Assembly (NCBI GenBank): GCA_050789255.1
Contig: JBOZRQ010000016.1
Coordinates: 41,795-105,794, forward strand
DNA length: 64,000 nt
Source of the DNA: JBOZRQ01 sp050789255
GTDB taxonomy: Bacteria; Bacillota; Sulfobacillia; Symbiobacteriales; Symbiobacteriaceae
Direction of reading: 5' to 3'
This document shows positions 53,501 through 62,619 of the stretch, piece after piece. The position numbers and the translations under genes are program-made. Under the pieces are notes generated by a model. That model ran no database searches and had not been told where the DNA came from. It was given only the letters and a program-made list of their open reading frames with translations. Position 1 is the first letter of the stretch; each line of letters begins with the position of its first letter.

Positions 53501-56500
53501 AGTGACGAGCCAGGCCTTCCGGTCCGAGCAGATTCCGGCCGAACAGTCACAGGCCGTGTTCCAACTGCTCACGGGCAAGGGCATCGTCAAGGCGGACACC
53601 GGCGCCAACTTCGGCTCGCTCTCCACCGACTTCAACGCCCAAACGCCGCTGGACTTCCTCTTCGTCAGCCAGGGCGCCGGGCAGAGCCGCACCATCGCCT
53701 CCTACGACGGGACCACCCGGGTCGCCACGCTGAACGCGGCCTGGGACACGGTGCCGGACCGCTTCTCCGTCTACCAGGTGCGGGCTGCGCAGAACGCCGG
53801 CACGGCCCAGGCAGGCGCAGCGGACACGGTCCGGCTTGCCGCCGATGCCTCCGACAAGAACGGTACGTACAACGGAATGCGAATCGACCTGACCGCCGGG
53901 ACGGGCGCCGGGCAGAGCCGCACCATCACCGCCTACGGCGGAGCGGATCGGCTCGCCACGGTGGACAAGCCCTGGGAGACGGCGCCCGACAACACCACGG
54001 CCTACCGTGTCACCAGCCTCGTCACGCAAGGTACGGCCCGCGGCGCCACCGCCACGACGATTACCCTGGCGCAGGACGCCAGCGCTGAATCGGATCCGTA
54101 CAAGGATCTACAGGTGGAGATCGTGCCGGACGGACAGGCCGGAACCAAGCAGGACGCAGTCCGGGCCGTGCTCCTGCAGGACCAGGCCCACGTGGCTGGC
54201 GTCTCCCAGGTGATGGACGCCACGACCGCCGCCCAAACTGAGGCCGCGGCGAACGGGCTGGCCGGCTTCCTGCGCACCACCTCGCCGGTGGTGGGCGCCC
54301 TGGTCCCGTATGCCGCCGCCTCCTACACGCTCCTCCCCTACCTGCCCGATCTGCTCCTCCCGCCTGCCGGCGCTGAGGCGCCCCCCAGCCTGCTCACCCT
54401 GATTGACGGACTCGCCCGCGCCTCGCTGATGCCCTCCAAGCTGGAGCTGACCGAGGCCGAGCTGCGGGCCATCGCCCGCCGTCCCGAGCACTTTGCCATC
54501 GCTGCCGTCGACCGGCTGACGCTGCCCGACGTGCAGACCCTGGGTTCGTTCAAGCGGTTCATCCGGGAGTACCAGGACGGCGACGATGCGCTATTGCGCT
54601 TCTTCGACCTGCCCGTCGCGCCCGACCCGAAACAGCAGCGCTTTCCAAGCGCCAAGGTGGACGCCCTCGCGACCATTACGGGCTGGGAGAGCAAGCAGAT
54701 CGAACAGCTTATCCCGCTCCTCTGGCCGCAAGAGGGACAGCTCGGCATCTGCACGATGCAGGGCCTGCTCCGGCTCGAGGTGCCGTTTGCCACCATGGCC
54801 ACGGGCGGGCTGGACGCCAGCTTCCTACAGCAGATGGCGGCCCTGGCGCCTCTCTCCGTGGGCAAGCCCGGCCAAGAGCCCGATCCGCACGCCTGGGCGC
54901 GCTATCGGACCGTGGCCGACGCAGCGCTTTCCGCCGTCGCTGGCCGGTTTGATGAGACGGCGTTCAAGGAGATCAGCGACCAGCTCGGACGGGCCCTCGA
55001 AGCCGTCAAGCGGGACGGGCTGGTGGGCTACACGATCTGGCACATGCAGCGTACGATTCGCTCCATCAGGCAGCCGGACGACCTCTTGCAGTTTCTGCTG
55101 ATCGATGTGGAGATGAGCGGCTGCGACACCACGTCCTACATCGCACAGGGCATCGGCTCCGTCCAGCTCTACATGCAGCGGGTGCGCATGGGGCTTGAGC
55201 CAGGCGCCGACACGCAGGATATCCGCGACATCTGGTGGACGTGGATCTCCTCGTACCGGGTCTGGGAAGCCAACCGAAAGGTGTTCCTGTACCCCGAAAA
55301 CTATATCGAGCCCTCCCGCCGCCGGCAGGCCTCGCCGGAGTTCCGCAGCCTGGTTGAGAAGCTTCTGCAGGATCCCGTCACCGACGAGAACGTCGAGGAA
55401 GCGTACATGAACTACTTCGACACCTTTGCCGTTCTCGCCAACCTTGTGCATGTAGGCGGGTACCACACCGAACGGGTGGAGCGGGACCGGACCACGCAAA
55501 CGCTCTACCTGGTCGCCCGGACCAATACCACCCCGTACAAGTACTACGTACGCACGCTGGAGAAGAACTCCGACTGCGATCTCCCCACCTGGGGCCCCTG
55601 GAACGAGATCAAGCTGACGATCAAGGCCGACTACGTGACGCCTGTCTATGCCTTCGACCGGCTCTTCCTCTTCTGGGCGGAGATCGCACCTACCAAGAGC
55701 TCGACCATCGTCACCAACGCTACGACGCCCACCAGTTCCCAGGCGCAATCGGTCGCCAGCGCCAGCCTGAACTACAGCTTCCAGAAGGTGACCGGCGACT
55801 GGGTGCCGGCACAGGTGCTGGTCGACTCGCTGCCGATCAAGGTGCAGCACAACGACTTCTCCGTGGTCGCGGAGGAGTACGTGAAGGTCGCGTTCGACAA
55901 CGAGCAGCTGTTCTTGCGCCAGCCCTACGCCCAGTCGATTGCGCGCGGTATTCCCGGCACCGGCGTCCTCTCGCTGACCGAGGGATTCAACGTCGCAAAG
56001 GGCACCGGCACGATGCTGCACCGGCAAGTTCAACCGGAAGATGAGATTTGGGTGGGCGGCCAGCGCAGACGGGTCCGGAAAATCGACGAAAGCAACCAGC
56101 AGCTGGTGATCGACGGCACCTGGGAGGTCGATGCGACCGACGTCGAGTTCAAGGTGATCCCGCGCGACCGGGATCTCACCACCTTCCCGCCGTTCACAGG
56201 CACCGGCCGGGCAGGGGTCACCCCCGGGTTTAACGTGGTCGACGGCGTCGGCACCAACTTTGAGGTGGAGGTCCGTGTCGGCGACGGCATCCAGATCGAA
56301 GGCGAAACCCGTACCGTCCTTCGGATCGATCCGAACCAGAAGCTGGTGGTGGACGGAGACTGGACGATTGACCCCAGCGTGAAGGGGATCGGCGAGGTCA
56401 CCGTTTTTGATGGCCTGCAGAACGTGAGCGGCAAAAACACCAACTTCACCGAGCAACTGCAGCCGGGCGACCGAATCACGGTCAAGGGTATCACACGCAC

Positions 56501-59500
56501 AGTGCACAAGGTGACGAGTCCCACCGAGCTATTGGTGACAGAAGGGTTCACCGAAGACGCTACGGACGTCGCGTTCACGGTCAGCCAGAGTTCGCTTGCC
56601 TACAACATTATTCCCCGCACCAGCGGGGCGGAGCGAATGCTCGTGGTATTCGGACCCTACCTGGAGGTTGGCCAGGCGCCGGACCCGGACAACACCTTCG
56701 AGCCGGAGCCCAACCTCGGGGACGATCCGTTTATCGCCAGCAAGAACGACTTCAACCTGAACCTCAACGCCGCACTCTCCCTGACGGCGAAGGCAAGGGA
56801 CCAGCACCTGTCCGGAAACGTGACCGGCGCCGTGGCCATGGTGCTCTCCGATGACCTGACCCAGCAGTCGCTCCGGGTCCTGGTGACCGACTACAACCAG
56901 CAGGCGATCCCGGCCTCACCTCCCATTCAGCCCCGGCTGACCCGTGAAAACGACCTGCTGCAGGTCACGCCCAGCCGCAACCTGCTCTACAGCACCTACT
57001 GGGCGAGCGATGCGCCCGGCACCCGCCTGCAGCCTGGACTGACCACCGCAAATGCGCGTGATCTCCTCTACCATGTGGATGGGCAGCAGGCATCGATCTA
57101 TGGCATCGGCAACCAGATCGGCTGGTACCTGTTCAACAACGTTGACCAGGCTTACCTTGTCCAGTCCGTCCTGCCGAACACCAGCTTCATGAACGAGATG
57201 GCCTTTGTCCGGCATTATTCGCAGCCGGGCAGCCGGGGCAACATGCGGGTCGACTTCGGCCCGTACACCACCAAGAACATCCCGTACGACGGGTTGAAGT
57301 TCCGCTACACCCGCCTGACCACCAATGCGGTGCAGCCGCTGAAGCAGCGCCTCTTCGCCGGCGGTATCCCACGGCTGCTCACGCTGGAGGCCCAGCAGCT
57401 GCCTGAACTGCCGTTCACCGATTTCTACCGGCTGCCGAACGGCGCTCCGCCGCCGACCCTGGACACCGACCATATCCCACCCGCGCGGATGGACTTCAAC
57501 GGCTCGTTCGGCCCCTACTTCCAGGAGATCTTCCTGCATGCTCCCCTGCTGATCGCCGACCAGTTGAAGACCAACCAGCGCTTCGAGGATGCAAAACGGT
57601 GGTATGAGTACATCTTCAATCCCACCGGCAAGCCCACCCCGGACGACAAACACCCGAACGACCGGTACTGGCGCTACCTCCCGTTCCGCTCCATGACCAT
57701 CCCCAAGCTGATCGACATCTTGACCAACCAGTGCGAGATCGACGCCTACAACGACGATCCGTTTGACCCGGATGCGATCGCCCGCCTGCGCATCTCCGCC
57801 TATGCCAAGGCGGTGGTGATGAAGTACGTGGACAACCTGCTGCAGTGGGGCGATGCCCTGTTCACCCAGGATACGCGCGAGGCGATCGGACAGGCTGCCG
57901 GCCTCTACATTCTCGCCCGGGACCTGCTGGGCAAGCGCCCGGAGTCAACCGGCCCCTGCCCTACCCGCGCTGCCCTCGACTTCAACCAGATCAAGACCGC
58001 CTACCCCGACGGCATCCCGCAGTTCCTGATCCGGCTGGAGAATACGCCGTTCGTGCGCGGGTGCCCGGACAGCGTACGGCTGGCAGACGTACCATTCAAC
58101 GACATCGACTCCTACTTCTGCATCCCCGAAAACGAGGAGTTCGTCGCCTATTGGGATCGGGTGGAGGACCGGCTGTTTAAGATCCGGCACTGCATGAACA
58201 TCAAGGGGATCGAGCGGCCGCTCGCCCTCTTCGCACCGCCGCTGGACCCACGAGCGCTGATCCAGAGCTTTGCTGCAGGTGGCGGTGCGCTGGGCGCCGC
58301 AGCCCCCGGGGCGACCCCCGTTCCCGCCTATCGGTTCACCTACCTGGTCGCACAGGCGCGCAGCCTGGTCTCCGACGTGATGCAGCTCGGCTCGTCGCTG
58401 CTCGCCGCGCTGGAGCGGCGGGATGCCGAGCAGCTTGAGATGCTCCGTGTCACGCAGGCCGCCAAACTGCTGAACCTGCTGACCACGATCAAAGAGCAGC
58501 AGATCGCCGAGATCGATGCGCAGGGCGACAGCCTCCAGCAGAGCCTGGCGGGCGCCACCGAACGGAAGCAGCACTACGACCAGTTGATTACCGCTGGTCT
58601 CCTGCCGGAAGAGGTCGCCCAGATCGTCTCCCTCGGGCTGGCTGGGATTTTCAACGTGATCGGCACCGGTCTGAAGACGGCCGCAGCGATCGGCTATGCC
58701 GTGCCGCAGGCGGGCTCGCCCTTCGCCATGACGTACGGCGGCGAACAGCTAGGCGCATCGCTGCAGGAGGCGGCGGGTGCCATGGAGGCGCTGGCGATCG
58801 GTGCGAACGTCGTCTCGCAGTTGACCTCCATCGCCGCCTCGAACAAGCGGCGCGAGCAGGAATGGACGTTCCAGAAAAAGCTCGCGGAGATCGATGTCGC
58901 CATGTTCAACGCCCAGATCGCTGCCAACCTGATCCGCAAGACGATCGCCCAGCGCGACCTGGAGATGCACAACACGCAGATCGCCCAGAATGAGCAAATG
59001 GGCCAATTCCTGCAGCGCAAGTTCACCAGCGCAGAGCTGTACAACTGGATGGTCGACCGGATCGCCTCGGTCTACTTCCAGGCGTACTCGGCCGCGATCG
59101 ATATGGCCCGGCTGGCCCAGCGGGCGTACCAGTTCGAGTACGGCACCGACGCGACGTTCATCACCTTCGGATACTGGGACAGCCTGCACAAGGGGCTCAC
59201 CGCCGGCAGCGGTCTGCTCCTGGCGGTCGGCCAGATGGAGAAGACGTACGTCCAGCAAGCCACTCGCCCGCTGGAGATTCAGCGCACGATCTCGCTGCGC
59301 CAGCTCAACCCGCTCGCCTTCCTTCGCTTCGTCCAGGCCGGTGAGTGCATCTTTGAGCTGCCGGAGCGGCTGTTCGACGCCGACTTCCCGGGCCATTACA
59401 ATCGGCGGATCAAGACGCTGTCCGTCTCGATCCCGGCGGTCGTCGGCCCGTACCAGAACATCAAGGCCACGCTGACCCAGACCGGCAACCAGATCGTCCT

Positions 59501-60293
59501 TCAGCCCAAGGCAGACGTCGTCCGGTTCCTGCTGGGAGACGCCACTGCCCCCACCCCGACGGCCGACCAGCTTCAGACGGGCGTGCGCAACAACCAGCAA
59601 ATCGCCCTCTCCAGCGCCCAGCATGACACCGGCCTGTTCTCGGTGGATCTGAACGATTCCCGCTACCTGCCATTCGAAGGAACGGGCGCCGTCTCCGCAT
59701 GGCGGCTCTCCATGCCGCCCGCCAACAACCAGATCGCCTTCTCCTCGATCGCCGACGTGGTCATCCAGCTCCAGTACACGGCGGTGGACGGGGGACGGGC
59801 ATTCCAGCAGCAGGTGGCCTCACTGCCCGAACTGAGCTCCCGCTCCTGGTCGCGGCTGACGCTCGCTGCCAAACAGGATCCCACCGCCTGGTACGCATTC
59901 CTGCATGAGCCTCCGGTCGGCGAGGTGCAGACCCTGCGGCTGCCGGTTCCCGCGCTGACGCTGCCCAATGTGACCGGCTCGGAGATCACCGGGTTCTATT
60001 TCAAGCTGCAGACGGCGCCGGGGGTCAGCACGGCTTCACGCAACGCGTACATCACCGTGCAGATCGGTTCCGGCGATCCGGTCACCGTCTCACTCGCCAG
60101 CAGCGGCGACTTCCTCTTCATGTTCCCGTCGCCGATTCCGGCGCAGAACACTCCCCCTGAGGTCCGTGTCAGCTTCAACCTTGCCAGCGGATTCACACCC
60201 GCAGGGCTCAAGCAGAAGGGTGGTGATAACGCCCTCAATCCCGAGGCGTTCGTCGACATCGATCTCGTCTGGTTCCTGCAGGGTTCCGTGTAA
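50559..60293 (+). CDS. TcA component of a Tc toxin (TcdA-like pore and injection subunit), expanded
   Basis: The 3244-residue protein should form the pentameric bell that binds cells and injects the effector. It has the TcA N-terminal motif near 180 (FCECEHCKSIFGPAAYFLDIM). The conserved C-terminal half contains YFQEIFLHAPLLIADQLKTNQ with RFEDAKRWYEYIFNPTGKP, long helices of the translocation channel (~2650-2880), and the TcB-binding region (LFDADFPGHYNRRIKTLSVS near 2935). Photorhabdus TcA is ~2500 residues; the extra length comes from three repeat families (see findings). I chose the ATG at 50559 with GAGAGGGTG upstream. A GTG at 50499 overlapping the previous stop is possible. Confidence 0.9.
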   Translation: MAEVQGVRSVSQLLDFLHDQEFDLLGFDFFNQQAVKQLRFKSVVSEEQAQAILAELQVHQRLHRLHGRKPAGAEAGTAYEAAVHGLLSRGYSSAHHITTVTESVFASQNADLYGDDPEKARQVYRRAGQIKARVKHLAMNVKDLVASRYSRATLAHNADPELIDYFEGIPDYQSLFGSLDFCECEHCKSIFGPAAYFLDIMRITDRYITEPNSAKIPDGFKLADRRPDLFSRELTCDNTNRLIPFLQIVNEVLEAKLKLDLKKTDVLPLLATATYPFNLPAQIPLAQIRLALDRLNTPLWSVYNTLLEPQPDKLGFASLDVAREYLGLSPEEYALVTTPDPDKNGVSRSYGYDDISRHLPAGGPGTLTFTANTRLASGEGVDFTKVLSERQQIRAAGQVRTVLKVEPTTITVDVDWGDPGSAVPYTVFPVEDLSEVRTFEYRTASSLDDLQDLFVQGLSAQELRDGVADQLFINHTGEALPYLQISWSSGGDKENPVARIEGLSLARLDRVSRFVRLSRRLTIPFATLDWLMRATSNSEMTKEFILSLAAIRQLADKTGLSLEEIAAFLSTIKSIGRGNGEAPADLFDRTFNNPALLKGRNPYTIATPIPFDPSRPLAWHVGETADKPYASGTAQGGTAETITLAAGSKGCPGLSVTIKAGTGKGQQRVIRQYDAGTGIATIYGTWETLPDATSEYVVSNAPDLTGRLAAALQLRQADLDPVGARLQQILQSTEPLLLNLSNLTSLYRIARIPTLYRMTIDQYFTLLRLLYGATPRETAGLGMLQTIVSTCLWLNQSGLTVYELLYILTGERTRFLRPAFRNEDVPPFIATLAKEAKSTLLTADQLMAAGLDDAGAASAYAALVAQGFVGGSGVVLPNQERYQSAAAGFPVTQTSFAAAGIITEEESRAAFALLTLQHPPLILPTGDGKQGTLSSDFSDQMTLDFLFVADAKTDAKRKRVSDVLGAVRRQIRFTLFAPVVPVTSQAFRSEQIPAEQSQAVFQLLTGKGIVKADTGANFGSLSTDFNAQTPLDFLFVSQGAGQSRTIASYDGTTRVATLNAAWDTVPDRFSVYQVRAAQNAGTAQAGAADTVRLAADASDKNGTYNGMRIDLTAGTGAGQSRTITAYGGADRLATVDKPWETAPDNTTAYRVTSLVTQGTARGATATTITLAQDASAESDPYKDLQVEIVPDGQAGTKQDAVRAVLLQDQAHVAGVSQVMDATTAAQTEAAANGLAGFLRTTSPVVGALVPYAAASYTLLPYLPDLLLPPAGAEAPPSLLTLIDGLARASLMPSKLELTEAELRAIARRPEHFAIAAVDRLTLPDVQTLGSFKRFIREYQDGDDALLRFFDLPVAPDPKQQRFPSAKVDALATITGWESKQIEQLIPLLWPQEGQLGICTMQGLLRLEVPFATMATGGLDASFLQQMAALAPLSVGKPGQEPDPHAWARYRTVADAALSAVAGRFDETAFKEISDQLGRALEAVKRDGLVGYTIWHMQRTIRSIRQPDDLLQFLLIDVEMSGCDTTSYIAQGIGSVQLYMQRVRMGLEPGADTQDIRDIWWTWISSYRVWEANRKVFLYPENYIEPSRRRQASPEFRSLVEKLLQDPVTDENVEEAYMNYFDTFAVLANLVHVGGYHTERVERDRTTQTLYLVARTNTTPYKYYVRTLEKNSDCDLPTWGPWNEIKLTIKADYVTPVYAFDRLFLFWAEIAPTKSSTIVTNATTPTSSQAQSVASASLNYSFQKVTGDWVPAQVLVDSLPIKVQHNDFSVVAEEYVKVAFDNEQLFLRQPYAQSIARGIPGTGVLSLTEGFNVAKGTGTMLHRQVQPEDEIWVGGQRRRVRKIDESNQQLVIDGTWEVDATDVEFKVIPRDRDLTTFPPFTGTGRAGVTPGFNVVDGVGTNFEVEVRVGDGIQIEGETRTVLRIDPNQKLVVDGDWTIDPSVKGIGEVTVFDGLQNVSGKNTNFTEQLQPGDRITVKGITRTVHKVTSPTELLVTEGFTEDATDVAFTVSQSSLAYNIIPRTSGAERMLVVFGPYLEVGQAPDPDNTFEPEPNLGDDPFIASKNDFNLNLNAALSLTAKARDQHLSGNVTGAVAMVLSDDLTQQSLRVLVTDYNQQAIPASPPIQPRLTRENDLLQVTPSRNLLYSTYWASDAPGTRLQPGLTTANARDLLYHVDGQQASIYGIGNQIGWYLFNNVDQAYLVQSVLPNTSFMNEMAFVRHYSQPGSRGNMRVDFGPYTTKNIPYDGLKFRYTRLTTNAVQPLKQRLFAGGIPRLLTLEAQQLPELPFTDFYRLPNGAPPPTLDTDHIPPARMDFNGSFGPYFQEIFLHAPLLIADQLKTNQRFEDAKRWYEYIFNPTGKPTPDDKHPNDRYWRYLPFRSMTIPKLIDILTNQCEIDAYNDDPFDPDAIARLRISAYAKAVVMKYVDNLLQWGDALFTQDTREAIGQAAGLYILARDLLGKRPESTGPCPTRAALDFNQIKTAYPDGIPQFLIRLENTPFVRGCPDSVRLADVPFNDIDSYFCIPENEEFVAYWDRVEDRLFKIRHCMNIKGIERPLALFAPPLDPRALIQSFAAGGGALGAAAPGATPVPAYRFTYLVAQARSLVSDVMQLGSSLLAALERRDAEQLEMLRVTQAAKLLNLLTTIKEQQIAEIDAQGDSLQQSLAGATERKQHYDQLITAGLLPEEVAQIVSLGLAGIFNVIGTGLKTAAAIGYAVPQAGSPFAMTYGGEQLGASLQEAAGAMEALAIGANVVSQLTSIAASNKRREQEWTFQKKLAEIDVAMFNAQIAANLIRKTIAQRDLEMHNTQIAQNEQMGQFLQRKFTSAELYNWMVDRIASVYFQAYSAAIDMARLAQRAYQFEYGTDATFITFGYWDSLHKGLTAGSGLLLAVGQMEKTYVQQATRPLEIQRTISLRQLNPLAFLRFVQAGECIFELPERLFDADFPGHYNRRIKTLSVSIPAVVGPYQNIKATLTQTGNQIVLQPKADVVRFLLGDATAPTPTADQLQTGVRNNQQIALSSAQHDTGLFSVDLNDSRYLPFEGTGAVSAWRLSMPPANNQIAFSSIADVVIQLQYTAVDGGRAFQQQVASLPELSSRSWSRLTLAAKQDPTAWYAFLHEPPVGEVQTLRLPVPALTLPNVTGSEITGFYFKLQTAPGVSTASRNAYITVQIGSGDPVTVSLASSGDFLFMFPSPIPAQNTPPEVRVSFNLASGFTPAGLKQKGGDNALNPEAFVDIDLVWFLQGSV

Positions 60294-60318
60294 CGGCCAG
60301 CAATAAGGAGGTCCCCGT

Positions 60319-62031
60319 ATGCCAACGCAAGCCTGCCTGGACAACGTAAAGCGATCAGATCCTCCGATCTACTGTGACGACATCGACCCCGGCCATTGCG
60401 GAAAGATCCAGGACAAGATCAACAAGTACTGCAAGCACAACGGTCTGGGCGGCGACACGCCGGTTCCGCAGGTGGCCAGGGATGGCCGAGATTGCTGGTG
60501 CTGCTGCTCCTGCTTTGCCTACGACACGCCCATTGAGGTGACGCCCGGAGAGTTCAAGTTCATCCAGGATATTGGCATGAACGAGACGGTCCTGACCACA
60601 GGGCCCCACGTAAACAGTTGGGCGCCCAAGCTGGTGACGGAGATCGGCGGCATGGCCATCGACACAGAGATGGACTGCATGTACTACCTGCTCGCACGAA
60701 TGGAAGGGGTCAAGGAGGACGATCTCCGCTACCTGATCACCACCGCGGATCACCTCTACCTGCTGCCGGACGGCACGCTCCGCCCCGTCCAGGAGCTACA
60801 CCCGGGTGATCGGATCCGGAAGGCCGACGGCGGCGTTGCGACGGTTCTCTTTGCGATTCCTGGCAAGTATACGGGCGGTGTCCGGCACATTGCGACCGGC
60901 CCGTACGAAAAGGGCGAGCCGATCGACGGCCACCTGCTCAACTCGAACGGCCTGGTCACCGCGGATCTGGCCGTGCAGCTCGCCCATTACAGCGGCCAAT
61001 TGGACAGCGGGCTTCTGGCCGCAGAGAAAGCCAAGTCGCTCCCGCAGGCAGGCACAGCCGCCTTCTTCGCTACATACGGACCTGCCCAGCACCCCGAACT
61101 GCATGAGTTCATCTCCGACAAGCGGGCCTGGCCGAGCGGGTTCACACCGCACACGGAGTCGCTCTTCAACATTCCGAAGTCTGCCGTCAGCTTCTTCACG
61201 CAGCAGCAGGCAGAGGACATTCAGGCGCACATTGAGCAGCTCAGCCCCGGCAACAGCGCCGTGGTGGCCATGGTGGACTACCTGTTCAAGGTCTACCAGG
61301 CCTTCAACCCGGACATGCTCTTGCTGATCGACTGGAGCAACGAACTGCCGAACGCTTATTACTTCAAGAACCTGCGCTATCCGATGGTCGTGATTAACGG
61401 TGGCCTGGCCCGCCTCAAGACCATCAACCGTGATGGGCTTGCGATCATCCTGAGCCATCTCATGGCAGCCGCAGACGGAAACAAGTGCGTCGGACCCGCC
61501 GACTACAACGGCGTTCTGATGTTCTTGCGACAGGCCTGGAACAACGACCTCTTCTTCCAAGTGTTCCGCAAGGGCATGGAGCAGCTGCAAACGCTGTTTG
61601 ATGCGGTCGATCCCATGCATGCGCACGAGAACCCAGACGACATCTGCGGCCAGCCTTCCCTCGCATGCCGTATTGCCACCCTGAACGCCGGTGCCGCCAT
61701 GGATGACATGCCTGGCTGCGCCCTGCCCCACCCTGCCTTCCGGGTGACCGGAGCGAATCCCGATCTGCTGGACGATACGGTGACCGTCGATTTCAGCGAG
61801 CTGGTCAACCAACCCACAGCGGAGACGGCTGAAAACTATTCCATCATGCCGGGCGTAACCATCACCAAGGCGCGGGTGGCAGGCGACAACTTCAAGCAGG
61901 TGCTCCTGTCCGTCACGGGGCTCCATGCGAACAAGGAGTATGTCCTCGAGGTTACCGACGTACTAGACGAGCACGATCACCCGCTGGGTGAACGGGGACG
62001 GAGCGCCTTCTTCCACACACCGAAGAAGTAG
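60319..62031 (+). CDS. Hint-domain protein with degenerate M48-like domain and Ig-like tail
   Basis: The 570-residue protein begins 26 bases after TcA, with GGAGG before its ATG. Residues 1-64 are a Cys-rich leader (Cys19, 27, 38) ending in CWCCCSC at 59-65. Cys65 starts a Hint (hedgehog/intein-type) fold: CFAYDTPIEV, TADHLYL at 142-148, LHPGDRI, and an ending DGHLLNSNGL at 203-212 more like Hog/Vint than an intein (no HN-Cys end). Residues ~310-430 resemble an M48 metallopeptidase (ELPNAYYFKNLRYPMVVINGG), but the HExxH position reads SHLMA (379-383). Residues ~475-570 are an Ig-like (Big_5) domain. It may process itself or partners at the toxin. No secretion signal is seen. Confidence 0.75.
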   Translation: MPTQACLDNVKRSDPPIYCDDIDPGHCGKIQDKINKYCKHNGLGGDTPVPQVARDGRDCWCCCSCFAYDTPIEVTPGEFKFIQDIGMNETVLTTGPHVNSWAPKLVTEIGGMAIDTEMDCMYYLLARMEGVKEDDLRYLITTADHLYLLPDGTLRPVQELHPGDRIRKADGGVATVLFAIPGKYTGGVRHIATGPYEKGEPIDGHLLNSNGLVTADLAVQLAHYSGQLDSGLLAAEKAKSLPQAGTAAFFATYGPAQHPELHEFISDKRAWPSGFTPHTESLFNIPKSAVSFFTQQQAEDIQAHIEQLSPGNSAVVAMVDYLFKVYQAFNPDMLLLIDWSNELPNAYYFKNLRYPMVVINGGLARLKTINRDGLAIILSHLMAAADGNKCVGPADYNGVLMFLRQAWNNDLFFQVFRKGMEQLQTLFDAVDPMHAHENPDDICGQPSLACRIATLNAGAAMDDMPGCALPHPAFRVTGANPDLLDDTVTVDFSELVNQPTAETAENYSIMPGVTITKARVAGDNFKQVLLSVTGLHANKEYVLEVTDVLDEHDHPLGERGRSAFFHTPKK

Positions 62032-62065
62032 CGGATATACCCATTGATGCAAAGAGGGGTGCACC

Positions 62066-62605
62066 ATGGCCAAAGCGCTGCCTGCATTTGAAAACGTGGA
62101 GTCGTGGGAAGACCTCTGCCGGCGCTTCGGCGATCTCCTTGACCTGGGGGAGCCGGCACCGCTCGCCGTCGTACGCAGGGCGATGCAGGACGATCAGTTC
62201 GCCCAGTACCTCATGATGACGCGCAGCAGCCCCCGTCTGCTGAAGACGCTCCTGCAGGATCCCAGGAACAAGCAGTACGAGGGTCCTCCCGAGGAGATCC
62301 GGCACACAACCCCTGCGCTGGCCGCCAGCGCGGCCAAAGCGATGCTCAAGTGGAGCACCTCCGGCTTCGCCCGCGTCGATCAGGAGACGCTGGACACCCG
62401 CCTGAGCGCCTGCCAGCGCTGCGAGTACCTCATTGACCCGCCGCCCTTGGCTGCCTATCGGATGCTGAAGCTGGCAGGTGACCGCAGGGTCTGTGCCAAG
62501 TGTGGCTGCGTGGCCTCCCGCAAGGCGCAGGTCGCTACAGAGCGCTGTCCGGAGCGGGACCCGAGCAATCCAGCCCAGAACCGCTGGGGGCAACCCCTGG
62601 GATAA
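62066..62605 (+). CDS. Zinc-ribbon-like protein in the Tc locus
   Basis: The 179-residue protein has an acidic helical N-terminal half and a Cys-rich C-terminal segment (~114-150) with spaced pairs: CQRC, then CAKCGC, a KA pair and a final CP, ending NRWGQPLG. The pattern C-x-x-C...C-x-x-C-G-C...K...C-P...W suggests zinc binding and is met in small phage and secretion-associated proteins. GAGGGG precedes the ATG. It lies between the two Hint genes with 34- and 14-base gaps, so it probably belongs to the same operon. The role is unknown. Confidence 0.7.
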   Translation: MAKALPAFENVESWEDLCRRFGDLLDLGEPAPLAVVRRAMQDDQFAQYLMMTRSSPRLLKTLLQDPRNKQYEGPPEEIRHTTPALAASAAKAMLKWSTSGFARVDQETLDTRLSACQRCEYLIDPPPLAAYRMLKLAGDRRVCAKCGCVASRKAQVATERCPERDPSNPAQNRWGQPLG

Positions 62606-62619
62606 GGGAGGTATCGCAG

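Noticed and set aside
53668..54135. Repeated DNA in the TcA gene considered as a CRISPR-like array
   Set aside because: The repeats are diverged, in frame and encode protein modules; no short exact repeats with unique spacers are present.
60500..60960. Hint domain considered as an intein interrupting a host protein
   Set aside because: The domain lacks the HN-Cys/Ser/Thr C-terminal splice junction and nothing recognisable as a split host protein flanks it; a Hog/Vint-type ending fits better.
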